Shown: positions 1 to 10,530 of the stretch, in pieces
Numbering within the stretch: the first letter of the stretch is position 1
Layout of the letters: the number at the start of each line of letters is the position of its first letter
Assembly (NCBI RefSeq): GCF_016808335.1
Contig: NC_053141.1
Span: forward strand, 8,335,785 to 8,399,784
DNA length: 64,000 nt
Direction: 5' to 3'
DNA from: Panicum virgatum
Taxonomy: Eukaryota; Streptophyta; Magnoliopsida; Poales; Poaceae
Notes under the pieces: model-generated
Database searches by the model: none
What the model was told of the DNA's origin: nothing
The model's input: the letters and a program-made list of their open reading frames with translations, nothing else
Program-made: the position numbers and the translations under genes

Positions 1-254
1 TCTCTTCTGATGCTTTGCTGCAAGTCATATTGATAGACCATGGCCGCGTCTTTTATTCATGATTGCAGGCAATTGATGAAGGCCTGCTTCTGAAACTTCC
101 TTTCACTACAATTTTCGAGTACCTTCAGGTACTCGAACCTATTTCCTACCACTACCAGGGCATGTTTCCAATTCTTGTTGTTTTGCGTATAGCATCGGAC
201 TCACGTATCAACTGTTGCTGTCCATATTACATTTTGTACCTGCATGATTTGTTG
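1..254 (+). other. Left edge; one possible short exon, otherwise unassigned
   Basis: A 60-base open stretch at about 70-129 is preceded by a pyrimidine/TGCAG acceptor-like site and followed by CAG|GTACTC, a donor-like site. It would encode about 20 residues beginning AIDEGLLLKLPF. No family is recognised and both neighbouring exons would lie outside or be invisible. It may be the tail of a gene to the left or a chance open frame. Nothing else is identified here. Confidence 0.15.
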
Positions 255-406
255 GTCTAATTAGGCTCATTAGATTCGTCTCGTGATTTACAAGCAAACT
301 ATGCAATTAGTTTTAATTTCGTCTAAATTTAATACTCCATGCATGTAAAATTCCATTCGATGTGATGTTTTTCGAGTGTAAAGTTTTTGTAACTAAACCA
401 GGCCTT
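255..406 (+). repeat. Partial MITE (right half)
   Basis: The stretch holds the grass MITE core CATTAGATTCGTCTCG, then an AT-rich tract, and ends with a terminal-like sequence reading, in reverse, AAGGCCTGGTTTAGTT. The same core occurs in the complete Tourist-like MITE at 1745-2090. Only one terminus is present, so this is a truncated copy. It stops exactly where homology with duplication copy B begins (407), so it marks the duplication boundary or inserted there later. Confidence 0.45.
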
Positions 407-1744
407 AGTCTTCCTAATCGGCATGCTCCGCATACGAGAACATACTTTATCTGACCTTGTAGGCACTGTCTTGATGAGGCTTTCATCCTGAATGATTTGC
501 TCCAATAACAGACTGTCAGATAGCAACACTACTATCCTGCTAAACACTCAAACCTGAGGTTCCATTAATCCATGCATGCCATGTGAAGTTGTGATCTGTT
601 CCACTGTCTCGTTAGGAATTCTGTTCCAGATGAGTGCAGTAGCAAAATTTGCAGCTTTTACTGCCAAGGTAATTCCAGTCTACTAGAAATTATTAAGTGA
701 CAAGGCAGAGCCAGTAAAAAAATTAACACTCATATCACTAGAACCATTTGTCTAGTATACAATTGCAGCCATGATAAACAGGAACGAGCTAGTACACCAC
801 TGTAATGCGAAGCAGCAAGGAAAGTGCTCTAAACTGAAAGCAACAGGATAGACACGAGCAGAAGCAGTCATTTTCCCCACTCAGTACTGTGATCTGCCAT
901 GCTGTTGTCCAGATTCAGGCAGTTGCAGCTCTGGCCTAGCGTCGGGACCCGGCCATTGTTCGCGGTCAAGTTGTCGGCCAGCCATTGGCCCTGCAATAAT
1001 TAAAGACGGAGCAAGCGCGTTGACGAACGCTGCTCCCAGCCATTCGCACCACCACTCAAATCCAACCTCAATCGCTAGCGCTCATTCATCCTGTCTCGCC
1101 TCCGGCGCTCCGCTCTCGCAAAAATCCATAGCAAAACAACAATAATTGGAAGCAATCAGATCAGATAGAAAGAAATTAAGCAGAAGCAACCATAAAGAGG
1201 ACCGAAGGGTGAAAAAATCAACAAACCTAAGAGATTGACACGCGTGGCCTCGTGCACACACTGCTATCAGGAAGGAACGAGGAAATGAAACAATAAATGA
1301 TAATTGAGGCTACTAGCATGTGGATCCATTGGCACACCTTTGGATCTAGAAATTTTAAGAGCCCAATCTTCACAGACCATAATCATTTGAAAGCAAATGA
1401 TATGTGAAAATAACTTCACAGAAAATGAATTACAGAATATGGAGCAATTAAACTAAAATTTACAACGACATCTTTAGATTTACAAACATACACGTTTCGA
1501 CGCTTCCACTCGTATCTTCTCCATGCTCATCAACTCGAAATTCCTGCCAAGTTCATAACTGCACGCACCACCATGCAACTAATCTATACATTTTTTAGAT
1601 TAAGGATAAAACCTGGTCTTCCATATCCACATTGGATATACGTTCAATGGTTACATAAAGTTCTTAGACTCTAATCCTCAACAACGAGAAGTTCAAAAAC
1701 ACAAGGAAACAAACTCTAAGACAAAGAAAAAAAAAGAAGACTAA
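407..1744. other. Duplicated non-coding flank (copy A)
   Basis: No convincing coding region is seen on either strand. The stretch is nearly collinear with 31625-32962. It includes a GC-richer part around 900-1110 and an AT-rich part after 1370. It may hold regulatory or 3' sequence of a neighbouring NLR unit, but nothing specific can be named. Confidence 0.6.
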
Positions 1745-2090
1745 GGGGTTGTTTGGTTTACAGAGACTAAAGTTTAGTCCCTATCACATCAAAGAGAATC
1801 TTATTATTAAGAGTATTAAATAAAATCTGTTTATAAATTTTTTTTGATAGATGAGTGTTAATTCGTGAGACGAATCTAATGAGTCTAATTAATCTATAAT
1901 TTGCAACAGTGATGCTACAGTAACCATCCGCTAATTATAGATTAATATACCTCATTAGATTCGTCTCGCAGTTTAGCCCCAGGGTTCTGCAATTAATTTT
2001 ATAGTAAAACTTTATTTAATACTTTTAAATAGCAAGATTCTCTTTGATGTGACAAGGACTAAAATTTAGTCCCTGCATCCAAGCACCACC
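1745..2090 (+). mobile_element. Tourist-like MITE (PIF/Harbinger), complete
   Basis: The 346-bp element has terminal inverted repeats of about 60 bp. The left end starts GGGGTTGTTTGG, and the right end read in reverse starts GGTGGTGCTTGG. Both then continue through a shared AGTCCCT..CACATCAAAGAGAATCTT-type block. A 3-bp target duplication TAA flanks it (1742-1744 and 2091-2093), as expected of Tourist/PIF-Harbinger MITEs. It has no coding capacity. A damaged copy of the same insertion is in duplication copy B (32963-33182), so it inserted before the duplication. Confidence 0.85.
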
Positions 2091-2259
2091 TAAGTTTTGT
2101 TCTTCTTCTTCATCCATATGTTGTCTTTATGCATCTTGAGTCCATTGCTTCTTTCATCTCCTTGGAAATTTGATGTGGTACTTGGAATACTTGTCTTCTA
2201 TCTCTCAAACAACTGACTCTGCCTTAGTTAATGAAAGTTGAGCGAAAGGACTTCTAAGG
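2091..2259. other. Short non-coding spacer with LTR target site
   Basis: Unassigned spacer between the MITE and the solo LTR. Its last five bases, TAAGG (2255-2259), are the left target-site duplication of the solo LTR. Confidence 0.6.
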
Positions 2260-2485
2260 TGACGGGCACTGGGACCCAGGATCCCCAGCGGGCCCGCATA
2301 CTGCGCGCAATTCGCCTGACCCAAGCCAGTGTTCGGGACCAGCGCTCGTTTTCATGGGCCACGACCTCACCAAAGCCGCTCAGGCCCATGGCTCCTACCA
2401 ACTGGATGGCAGGGAAATAAGGGCCGAGCCCCAACCAATAAGATGGCTAGATGACCGAGTCTGCACGCAGACTCGACCAAGGTCC

Positions 2486-3670
2486 TATTGTCGGTCAAAA
2501 CCCACCGGCGAGTAGCGACAGGCAACACGAGGAGCCGGGAGGCTGCCGGGGTGCTGGCTGGCACCGGTCCCTCGGTCAACGGCCCAGATCTTGGCACACG
2601 CCGACGCTTCCGGAGATGCAGGGTGTGCCACCTGACCTATATCCGATCAGGAAGGTGCGAACGTGTTTCAACGATTTGCCTGCATGCACAAACACGTGTA
2701 AACATTAGTCCGAGCCATGGTCAGCTCCCCGGGACGACTCTTGCATCGGCTTTAAAGAGCCGATCGAGTCCCGGTGTCAGATCAGATCAATATATGTAGA
2801 TATTGATAGATAAAGCAAATAACGGTAAAAACTTGCTTTAGTTAAATCTAGTTAATCCAATCCACGACGGTTAAAGCTTTCACTACTAGATCGGATCATC
2901 CTACACATAATTGGGCCTAACGAGCATGATAGATAGCCAAACCCTAACCAGAGTGGAGTCCTAAGAATTAGCGAGAGCCGATTCCCGGAACAATCCCCAT
3001 TAAGACTAAAGCAAAGCATCTAACATGTCGCCGGAGCATCCAATCCGTTTGCAAGGCCTAATCTAGCAGATGTCGAGCCAATTCTTATGAAATAAGAACA
3101 AACTGTAATAGATCAGATCTACTAGATGGAACGAAGCAAGATGTTATCCCTGCGCGACTAATTCTATGTAGTAAGAATTAGCATAAGATTGAAACATGAT
3201 CGTGCAGAGATAATGTGATACTCGCAGATGATAAACAGGCATGCGCATAATGAATCTACTAAAAACCATGCTGTGAACATCAGGATAACTAGCATTACTC
3301 GCCATCAAAAATGCTTTAGTACGAGTAATACCAAGGTAAAAGCAAAACAATAATGCCCTGATCGCAAGAAGCGATCAAGGCAGCATGACGCTTACTTGGA
3401 TGAAACCCTATAATTAGAGGTGATGACGTTCTCTCTTTACAAATGTCATAGGGTACATATTTATAGTCCGGAGACTTGAAAAACAATCTAAACTAACGTG
3501 TCCATATCGGACTCTATCTCTAACTCAAACTGAACTAAATCCAAAGATACATGACCCACATGTCCCAAATGCTCGCGCAGGAGCCGATTCGCAAGCCTTC
3601 ATTAATTTCTATACTAAGCCCAACTTGCTCGCGGCCCATTAATTAACCCTGTTAATTTATGGCGATAACA
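2486..3670 (-). repeat. Tat-1 3' LTR
   Basis: 1185 bp, matching 16071-17289. The outer end reads TATTGTCGGTC where the other LTR reads TGTTATCGGTC, so the terminal TG is mutated. The inner end is GGCGATAACA. It lacks about 35 bp found near 17007-17040 in the other LTR. Scattered substitutions between the LTRs indicate an insertion that is not very recent. Confidence 0.85.
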
Positions 3671-3690
3671 CATGCCCCCTGGTTTTGGCA
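3671..3690 (-). other. Tat-1 polypurine tract
   Basis: On the minus strand this reads TGCCAAAACCAGGGGGCATG, directly abutting the 3' LTR. A purine-rich CCAGGGGGCATG next to the LTR is the expected plus-strand priming site and fixes the element's orientation as minus. Confidence 0.75.
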
Positions 3691-3926
3691 ATGATAGTTC
3701 CAAAACCATTCCGTTGCTTCATCTTCCCGTTGATGCTCATTAAAACGCACTACACGCTCCATGGAAGACGCAACATCACTGAATCTGGCTCCTCGTAGAA
3801 TGTGAAAGTGCCAATCCATCTTCCAACCTCCAGCTTTTTAACCTCATCCAGAATCAACTCCTTTCACCACAAACTCACCATCTTCCCATAGCCACACAGC
3901 GCAGAGCACCCAAACCTCTTGTAGCC

Positions 3927-4493
3927 ATGGCGATCTCCTCCTCCTCTGGCTCCAACTCCATCAACTCCACCTTCTCTCCCCTTTCCTCGAGCTCCTCTGC
4001 CTCCTCCCTTGACCCCTGCTTCGAGAGCCGAGAGCCGACGCCGGAGTACAACCCGATGGAGGCGCGCGGGGCGCTCGCTCCTCTGCATTGGGATGCAGAG
4101 GAGCTTGATTTCGGGGTCGTCTCCGAAAATGATGAGCCCCAAATGGACGGCGAAGACCTCCAGCTCCTGTTCTAGGAGGAGCTGGAGAGCAGCAGCGATG
4201 ACTCGTTCTCCTGGGACGGAGTCGATTCCTCCTCGGAAGAGGAAATCGACTCCTCCTCTAATGAGGACGACCCGATGGCCAGAAATGCCTTCCGGTTCCT
4301 CGGCTCCTCTGAGGAGAACAGCGAGGAGGAGAGCGATGGCGGCAGCGGCTACAACAGCGGTGACGAGGCCAGCGATGGCAGCAGCGCCGATGAAAGCGGC
4401 GGCAGCGACGACAACGGCGACGTCAGCGACGACGGAGACATGCCGGCGCGAAGCCCCAAGCGCTGTAAGGACCTAGGTACCTACTGGTGGTAG
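3927..4493 (+). pseudogene. Antisense serine-rich acidic ORF of Tat-1 (one stop)
   Basis: Starting at the ATG at 3927, a frame of 188 codons runs to TAG at 4491, interrupted once by TAG at 4173-4175. The product starts MAISSSSGSN. It has a serine tract (residues about 4-30), a middle part with LAPLHWDAEELDF, and then a long Asp/Glu/Ser/Gly-rich low-complexity tail. It ends in a short basic patch (PKRCK) and GTYWW. An AATAAA signal lies at 4598-4603. It runs opposite to gag-pol. A positional counterpart, also serine-rich and starting near the 3' LTR, is in Tat-2 at 38080. Function is unknown. The acidic tail and basic patch could suit a nuclear or histone-binding protein, but that is only inference. 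Confidence 0.6.
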
Positions 4494-4879
4494 ATGTAGG
4501 TAGTACTGTAGGAGTAGTACCGTAGCTTAGATCAAGCCGAAGGGTTCGCCCCTTTGTCGAATCGGCTTCTCCTTTTGTAAAAACCCCATCCTTAATGAAT
4601 AAAGTTTCTATTTACTTAATTGCTCGCCCGGATTATCCTCCAAAAAGCTGATGGCACCACATCGAACTTTACCAGTATCCAAGAGGACGAAATTCAAAAA
4701 CTGGAAGTAACCCGCATAAAAATAGAACATTACTTCCACTCTGAATCCGACCCGAAATAGATACCCCAAATCCGAGCGCAATTCCCGAATCCCGCTTTAT
4801 AAATCCAAGAGAAAAAGCATCCAGAACTTGAACCAAAACCCAAGAAACAATCCAAACCCTAGGATAACAGATCTGAACC

Positions 4880-7800
4880 ATGGTGGACTCTGAAGCTCAA
4901 ACAGCGAGATCCCCCATCGCGAATACGGCAATCTACGGCCTGAAGGTAACCTCCAGCCTTTCCTCTTAACTTCTCTTTAGTTCATTAAGCCACTGAATTC
5001 ATTAAAATGCTAAATCATGACACCATATTAATTCTGAATTACTAAACTCTAGGTATCAGATATCCTTCTGCCGCATCCTTCCAATCCCAAATCCCTCTGT
5101 CTTGGCCCACGAACCTACGAAGATCCCATAGATTTGATTTCTTATGAAGCAAATAGGATCCCTTTCGTGAGTCAAAACATCAATTTAAACTCTTGGGCCG
5201 ACTGCTTAAGAGCCTGGCCTAATCCACCCAAGGGCTGGATTTCATGGTATAGTAGAGTAGCAAAAACTTATCTGCCTATGTGGCAAGAACTGAACATAGC
5301 CGATGCACTAACTTTATCAATGTCCCCACTTGAGAAAAATGAAAACCTCTTGAAAACCATCGGCTATTTTTGGTTTGATTCTTTGAATTGCTTCCTCTTT
5401 GGCCATGGATCCATGACTCCTAACCTGCTGGATGTAGCAATGATCACTGGCCTAGACATCGAATTCTCCAGTCCTGCAGCTCAAAGAATGCCAAATGTTC
5501 CTTTTAAGCTTTCATCCAAAGCAGACTGAACAAACTGGAGCACCTATATGAGCCAACAAATGAAAACAAATGGTCCAGTAACTGAAAAGGAACACACGGC
5601 CTTTCTGAATCTTTGGTTGGAACATTTCATCTTTTGTGGCCCTTCCCTAGCTCCAACCAAGAATTATCTTCCTCTGGCTTATCATCTGGCCCATGGCAAT
5701 CGCATTGGCCTAGGCAAACTGTTTCTCGGAGAGACATACAGATATCTCCATTCGATGACAACTAGCCTACTCAGCCAAAGAAAACTCAGAACTGGAGGCT
5801 CTTGGTGGTTCATTCAATTATGGGCTCATCTATATTTTCAGCATCAGATCCCAAACTTTCCAGTCTTAGCCAACAATTCTTTCCCAGATGAAAAAGGCAA
5901 GCGGATCAGATGCACCAGCTATGGCCAAGCTTTATGTAGCCTCCCTGGCAGTAAACTAAATTCATCAAACGCAGCAAACTAGTTCAGAATTTTCTTCAAA
6001 GGTCTAGACAACCCGCTTTTGTTTCCATTTACTGATTCTGAAATTTTTGAGAACCCAACTGCCTTTAGGCTGGATAGCTTTGCCGATGATAATAGCACTC
6101 GGGATCTATACTCTCTGATGATCCGACCTGGCTTTCTCCTTGTTGGCATAAGCACTTCCAACAGAATCATCAAACCAGGTTATGAAGTCTATCAACCAGT
6201 CTGTCGTGGTGTGCAAACCCACAGCCGGGTGGCATAGTGCACCCGCCTAAACCCAGAGGGTGAGTACTCGGGGGGGGGGGGGGGTAGCTAGATGCAAGAA
6301 CACGATGAACACAGCAGGTTCAGAGTGGTTCGGGCCACCAGAGCATAATACCCTACGTCCACTATGTGTTGTATTGCTTGTGCTCTCAAGAGGTTGAGAA
6401 TGGGATTGTTCGGAGTGAATCCGAGCTTGTGTTGTGTCTGCCTTGGCTTGGCTTGAATGACCTTACATACTCCTCCCTTTTATATCTCAAGGGAGGAGTG
6501 TACATAGCCATTGGGTCCCCGACAGATGGGCCCAGCGATGTAGTATAAAATAACATACTGTACAGACATTATGGTGTTGCAGGCGACAGAGACCTTATTC
6601 CTGGATTTCCTTGCTTTGCCCGTGGGAATCTTCCGTCCGGCATAGCCATGCCCTGTCCTGTCGAAACGGCGCTAGGGCGTAGCTTGCCGTAGCCTGCCGC
6701 GTAGCTGAACGGGCTGTGTAGCTTGCGGCGTAGGCGGTATGATGAAAGGGTGTCGTGCCGTCGTATCCATTTAATGCGGCAGACGGGCTCTGCGCGGATG
6801 CGGCGCATGCGGCTGCACTGTGTACCTCGGTAATATGCGGTCTATAGTGAGGCCTGACAAAAGCTGTCCCGCGTGCCGTGGCGGCAGAGCATGCCTCAAT
6901 GGCCCGCATTGAATGCGGTGGGTGGGCGAGTCTTCCAACGGAAGACTCGCGCCCGCGCCTGCGCCTGCGCCTGCGGCACACATGGTGCCCCCGGACCCCG
7001 CCCCGGCAGTATATTGGTTCTACACGCGTGGGAGGTCCAGACGGACGCGGGGAGGTCCCGGATCCATGTGGGGGGGTCCGAGCCCTCGGCTGTTGGCGAG
7101 GAGCTTCCCCTCCTCAGGGACACGTGGCGTCACCGGACCTGTTCCCAGAGCGGGGAACGGGTCCGGGGCCGTTGGCCTGGTGAGGTAAGAGCCGGACCCC
7201 TAGGGCCCGGCTGCTCCGCCCCTTAGGGCGTAGTTATGGATGACTACGCGAGTCCTGCCTTGCTGCAGTAGGAGTGGGTATCCCTGCTACAAGGTACCGA
7301 CACAGTCGTAGTGGCCCGGCAATTCGGCTTAGGACAAGTTCCTCCCCACTTCCATATTCACCACTTGGTGGAGAGCAGAGCCGATTTGCCCGACACTATT
7401 TCCAGCTCAAGATGCTACAGCATGTTTGATGACCTTCGAATCCCAATCCCTGCCGATCTGTCTTTCACCTTCTCATCAGACAGCTTCAGCACTTGGTGGG
7501 GAATGTGGAAAACTCATGTGTTCAGGAAAGCTTTTGGGCCCTCTACTGCAGCAAATTGATCCTGAATACGCAATCCCCGAGGAAGAGGTACTGAATCTGT
7601 GTACTTATCCTTTCTGAACCCTCTATTACTTTACTTGGCTAACTCTGCTCATCTTCCTTGCAGCAACAAGATGGTTCAGAACCCATGACCAGAAGCGGGG
7701 AACCATTCTACTTCATTCCGACTGCCCCTGATGTTTTTTTTTGCAAGAAATCACCACCAATAAAGAAAGTAATAATGGCTGCTCAGCCAGACTCATCTCA

Positions 7801-9041
7801 GTCGGCTTTTAAGCGGAGGCAAGAAGAGGAAGATCACCGCAAGACGAGTCATTAAGAAAATAGTACAACCTTCCTCGGATCTATCAGAATCCAACACCAA
7901 CCAGGTAATTCATCTCTTTGAAATTCCTTCCTTATGCACATGTACTCTGGCTGATTGTAATCCTTCTCCCAGGACGCGACTGAAGACATCCTCAGCATTG
8001 GAAGCCCAGCACAACAGAGGATCACTGCTCAAGAAGTCGACACTGGAACAACTGAAGTCCAAGAGCAGCAAGAGGCAACCATCGTCCCAACAGATACTTG
8101 TAGCGAAGGAACCGCAACAGCTGATGCACCAATGGAAGCTCACACTGAACAAACCGGAACCCCCGCGGCTCCGATGGAAGTTCGTGAAGAACGGGCCAAC
8201 ACAGCTGATGCCCCTATTGTTACCTCAAACCCAACTGAGCCGATCGCACCCGAACCGACCATTGCTTCTTCCTCAGAACAGGTAACACTACTCGAGCCGA
8301 TCTGAATTAGCCGATAACTCAATTGATGCACCTTCCTCCCAAAACTAACTCCAATATCTTCACAGGGCTTCAATATTTCAGATTTGCTTTACTTCGACCC
8401 AGCATCAATGGGTCTAATTGCCCCTGGAGCAAAAGTATCATCACCACAGCAGCCGATTGACCTTGCGGATCAGCTTCAACACAACAAAAGTCTGCTATCT
8501 GCTCCAATCAGCACTCTGGTCGATGACTCCAGCGAAATAAAGAATATCCTCGAGTAGATAGAATCCCAACTCCCAGAGTCACTTCGCACCAAGCTCTGGC
8601 CTACCGGCCACCTTCCCTTCTTTCCGGGCAGAGGTGAAAGCAGCACAACAGAGAATAGAAGTGCGTCGTTCCCAAACCTCCCTAAAAGCCGACATCGCTC
8701 TAAAGTACAAGATGCTCAACCAGAAGAAAGCAACTCTGGACGCCAAAGCAGATATCTCCGCCAGTATAAGACAACTCAATCTCCTGGAGAAAGAACTGGC
8801 AGAACTCGAGGAAAAGGTCCGCACCACCCAGAGACTCATCTAGGAGGAGAAAGCTTCGATTGCAAACTCCAAGCGAGAAGCCCAAGAAATGACCAAGCAG
8901 ATACGGGAAGAGTTTGCAGAGATAAGCACCTTGAGTCAGTAGATAATAATAGGCGATGACACGGATGACGAAGCGATCATAGCAAGAGCCGACGCCGTAT
9001 GCGAAGAAGCCATCCACGCCATAGAAGAGTTCCTGAACTAG
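4880..9041 (+). pseudogene. Antisense plant-mobile-domain gene of Tat-1, multi-exon
   Basis: Antisense to gag-pol. Exon 1 is 4880-4945 (ATG at 4880, ends GLK|GTAACC). Exon 2 starts after TAG at 5053 and carries a domain read as plant mobile domain (aminotransferase-like family): W-x-D-x-L-x-AWP, a WFDSLNCFLFG block, then MTPNLLDVAMITGLDI. Further exons inferred from splice-like sites are about 7664-7904, 7973-8281 and 8366-9041. The last encodes a Lys/Glu-rich coiled coil ending in TAG at 9039. Breaks are TGA at 5527, TAG at 5980, a frameshift near 7535, TAG codons in the last exon (about 8557, 8842, 8939), and a solo LTR inserted at 6202-7302. Mobile-domain proteins of plants act in silencing and meristem maintenance; here the role is unknown. 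Tat-2 has the same gene with the same first intron. Confidence 0.7.
6202..7302 (+). mobile_element. Solo LTR inside the Tat-1 mobile-domain gene
   Basis: Begins TGTCGTGG and ends ACCGACA, with perfect 5-bp target duplications CAGTC (6197-6201 and 7303-7307). Removing it rejoins the mobile-domain reading frame across YQPV-VARQF, which shows the insertion point directly. It contains a run of 15 G at 6270-6284 and a very GC-rich stretch at 6600-7200. ORFs within that stretch are compositional artefacts. The family is not recognised. Confidence 0.85.
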
Positions 9042-9191
9042 TAGAACAACCCAGAAAATATTTAATATTACCTGTTAAATCTTAAAACATCTTGAGTCGA
9101 TGGTTACACATCGGCTGCCCTGGTCAATTCAAGCAGAACTTCTCATATTTTTGCAGCCAATTCACTGTATTGGCTTCTTCACACATTTTTT

Positions 9192-9354
9192 TACTAGCCA
9201 ACTCAACATGTTGGCCTCTTATTATTATTTTTTTTACTGGCCAACTCGCTGTGTTGGCCTCTTATTGTTATTTTTTTACTGGCCAACTCACCGTGTTGGC
9301 CTCTTATTGTTATTTTTTTTACTAGCCAACTCACCGTGTTGGCCTCTTATTATA
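9192..9354. repeat. Hairpin-bearing tandem repeat between convergent genes
   Basis: Roughly four copies of a 42-44 bp unit follow one another. Each holds the inverted repeat GGCCAAC..GTTGGCC (some arms AGCCAAC) followed by CTCTTATT and a run of T. The array lies between the plus-strand mobile-domain gene, which ends at 9041, and the minus-strand integrase, which ends at 9382. It may serve as a bidirectional 3'-end or transcription-stop region; the hairpin-plus-T form is what is seen and the role is inference. Confidence 0.6.
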
Positions 9355-9381
9355 CAGCCGGATGGCTTTCATCGGCTTTCG

Positions 9382-10530
9382 CTATTCGCCTTCCCACATG
9401 CTCGGGAAATATTTCTTGAGGTGTTGGCCATTGATAGCCACAGGAAACTTGACATCATCCAATTCCTCAAGCATGTACGCATTTCCAGACAAGACTTGAT
9501 CAACCTTATATGGCCCATGCCAAGTTGGAGACCATTTACCATACTTTCTATCTTTAGTTCCTAATGGTAGCACTGCCTCCCAAACCAGGTCTCCAACTTG
9601 AAACTCTTTTGTCTTGACCTTTTTGTTGTATGCACGAGCGACTTTAGCCTTGTTTTCCTTAATCTTCTCAAGTGACCAAAGTCTCAACTCTATGAGATCT
9701 TCCACATTGTCGCTCATCAAGGCTGCGTACTCCTCGGCCGACAGATCATTCTGGAACTCAACACGCCTCAATCCGGCTGTGATCTCCTATGGCAACACGG
9801 CGTCTTGACCATAGACCAGATGATATGGCGATGTCTTGATGGATCCGTGACACGAAACACGATATGCCCACAAACCTTCTGATAATACCTCATGCCAGCG
9901 CCTCGGATACTCATCAATCTTTCTCTTGATCAACTTGATGAGGCTCTGGTTGGATGCTTCAGCCTGTCCATTAGCCTGGGCATAATATGGGGATGATCTG
10001 ATCAACTTGAACCCCATGTCATCGGCGAACTTCCTAGACTCCTCTGATATAAAGACCGATCCTCCATCGGTCGTAATGGTCTGTGGAATCCCGAACCTAT
10101 GAATGATGTGCTCTTTCATGAAACTGATCACATCTTTCGTTGCCACCGACCTCATGGGTACCGCTTCCACCCACTTCGTGAAATAATCCGTAACGACTAA
10201 AACCCATTGGTGGCCTTTACTGGATGCCGGATTAATCTGGCTGATCATGTCTATGGCCCAACCTATGAACGGCCACGGCTTGATGATAGGATTCATTACT
10301 GATGCTGGTACCATCTGGATCTTGCCAAATCTCTGACATGCCTGACATCCCTTGTAATAATTGAAATAGTCCTCAAGCATGGTAGGCCAGTAATATCCCG
10401 ATTGCCTAATCAGCCACTTCATTTTATGAGCCGATTGGTGAGTATCGCAAGCTCCCTCATGAACCTCGTGTAAAAGCCGATTTGACTCCAACGGCCCCAG
10501 ACATTTGAGTAGCAATCCTTCCAAGGTCCT
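9382..10530 (-). pseudogene. Tat-1 integrase
   Basis: The frame reads through 10530 to 9382 with one TAG near 9787. The N-terminal zinc-binding H-H-C-C region is visible (HEVHEGACDTHQSAHK.. then CQACQRFG). The core shows the three catalytic acidic residues in VVTDYFTKWVEAV, TTDGGSVF and the glutamate of NGQAEASNQ. The C-terminal part after the stop holds WEAVLP and WHGPYKVDQVL, a GPY/F-like module. The enzyme inserts element cDNA into host chromatin. A TAA at 10531-10533 separates it from the RNase H region in the same frame, so the polyprotein is broken. No chromodomain is seen, as expected for Tat. Confidence 0.85.

Noticed and set aside
4009..4476. 155-codon ORF in another frame over the acidic ORF
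   Set aside because: Arg/Ala/Thr-rich translation of the same GC-rich repeats. The 3927 frame has the better start, the acidic bias and the shared GSNS words.
6595..7226. Overlapping ORFs on both strands around 6600-7226
   Set aside because: They lie wholly within a GC-rich solo LTR and match no protein.
9092..9354. Possible CRISPR-like array at 9192-9354
   Set aside because: Direct tandem units without unique spacers, in a plant retrotransposon. It is a minisatellite.
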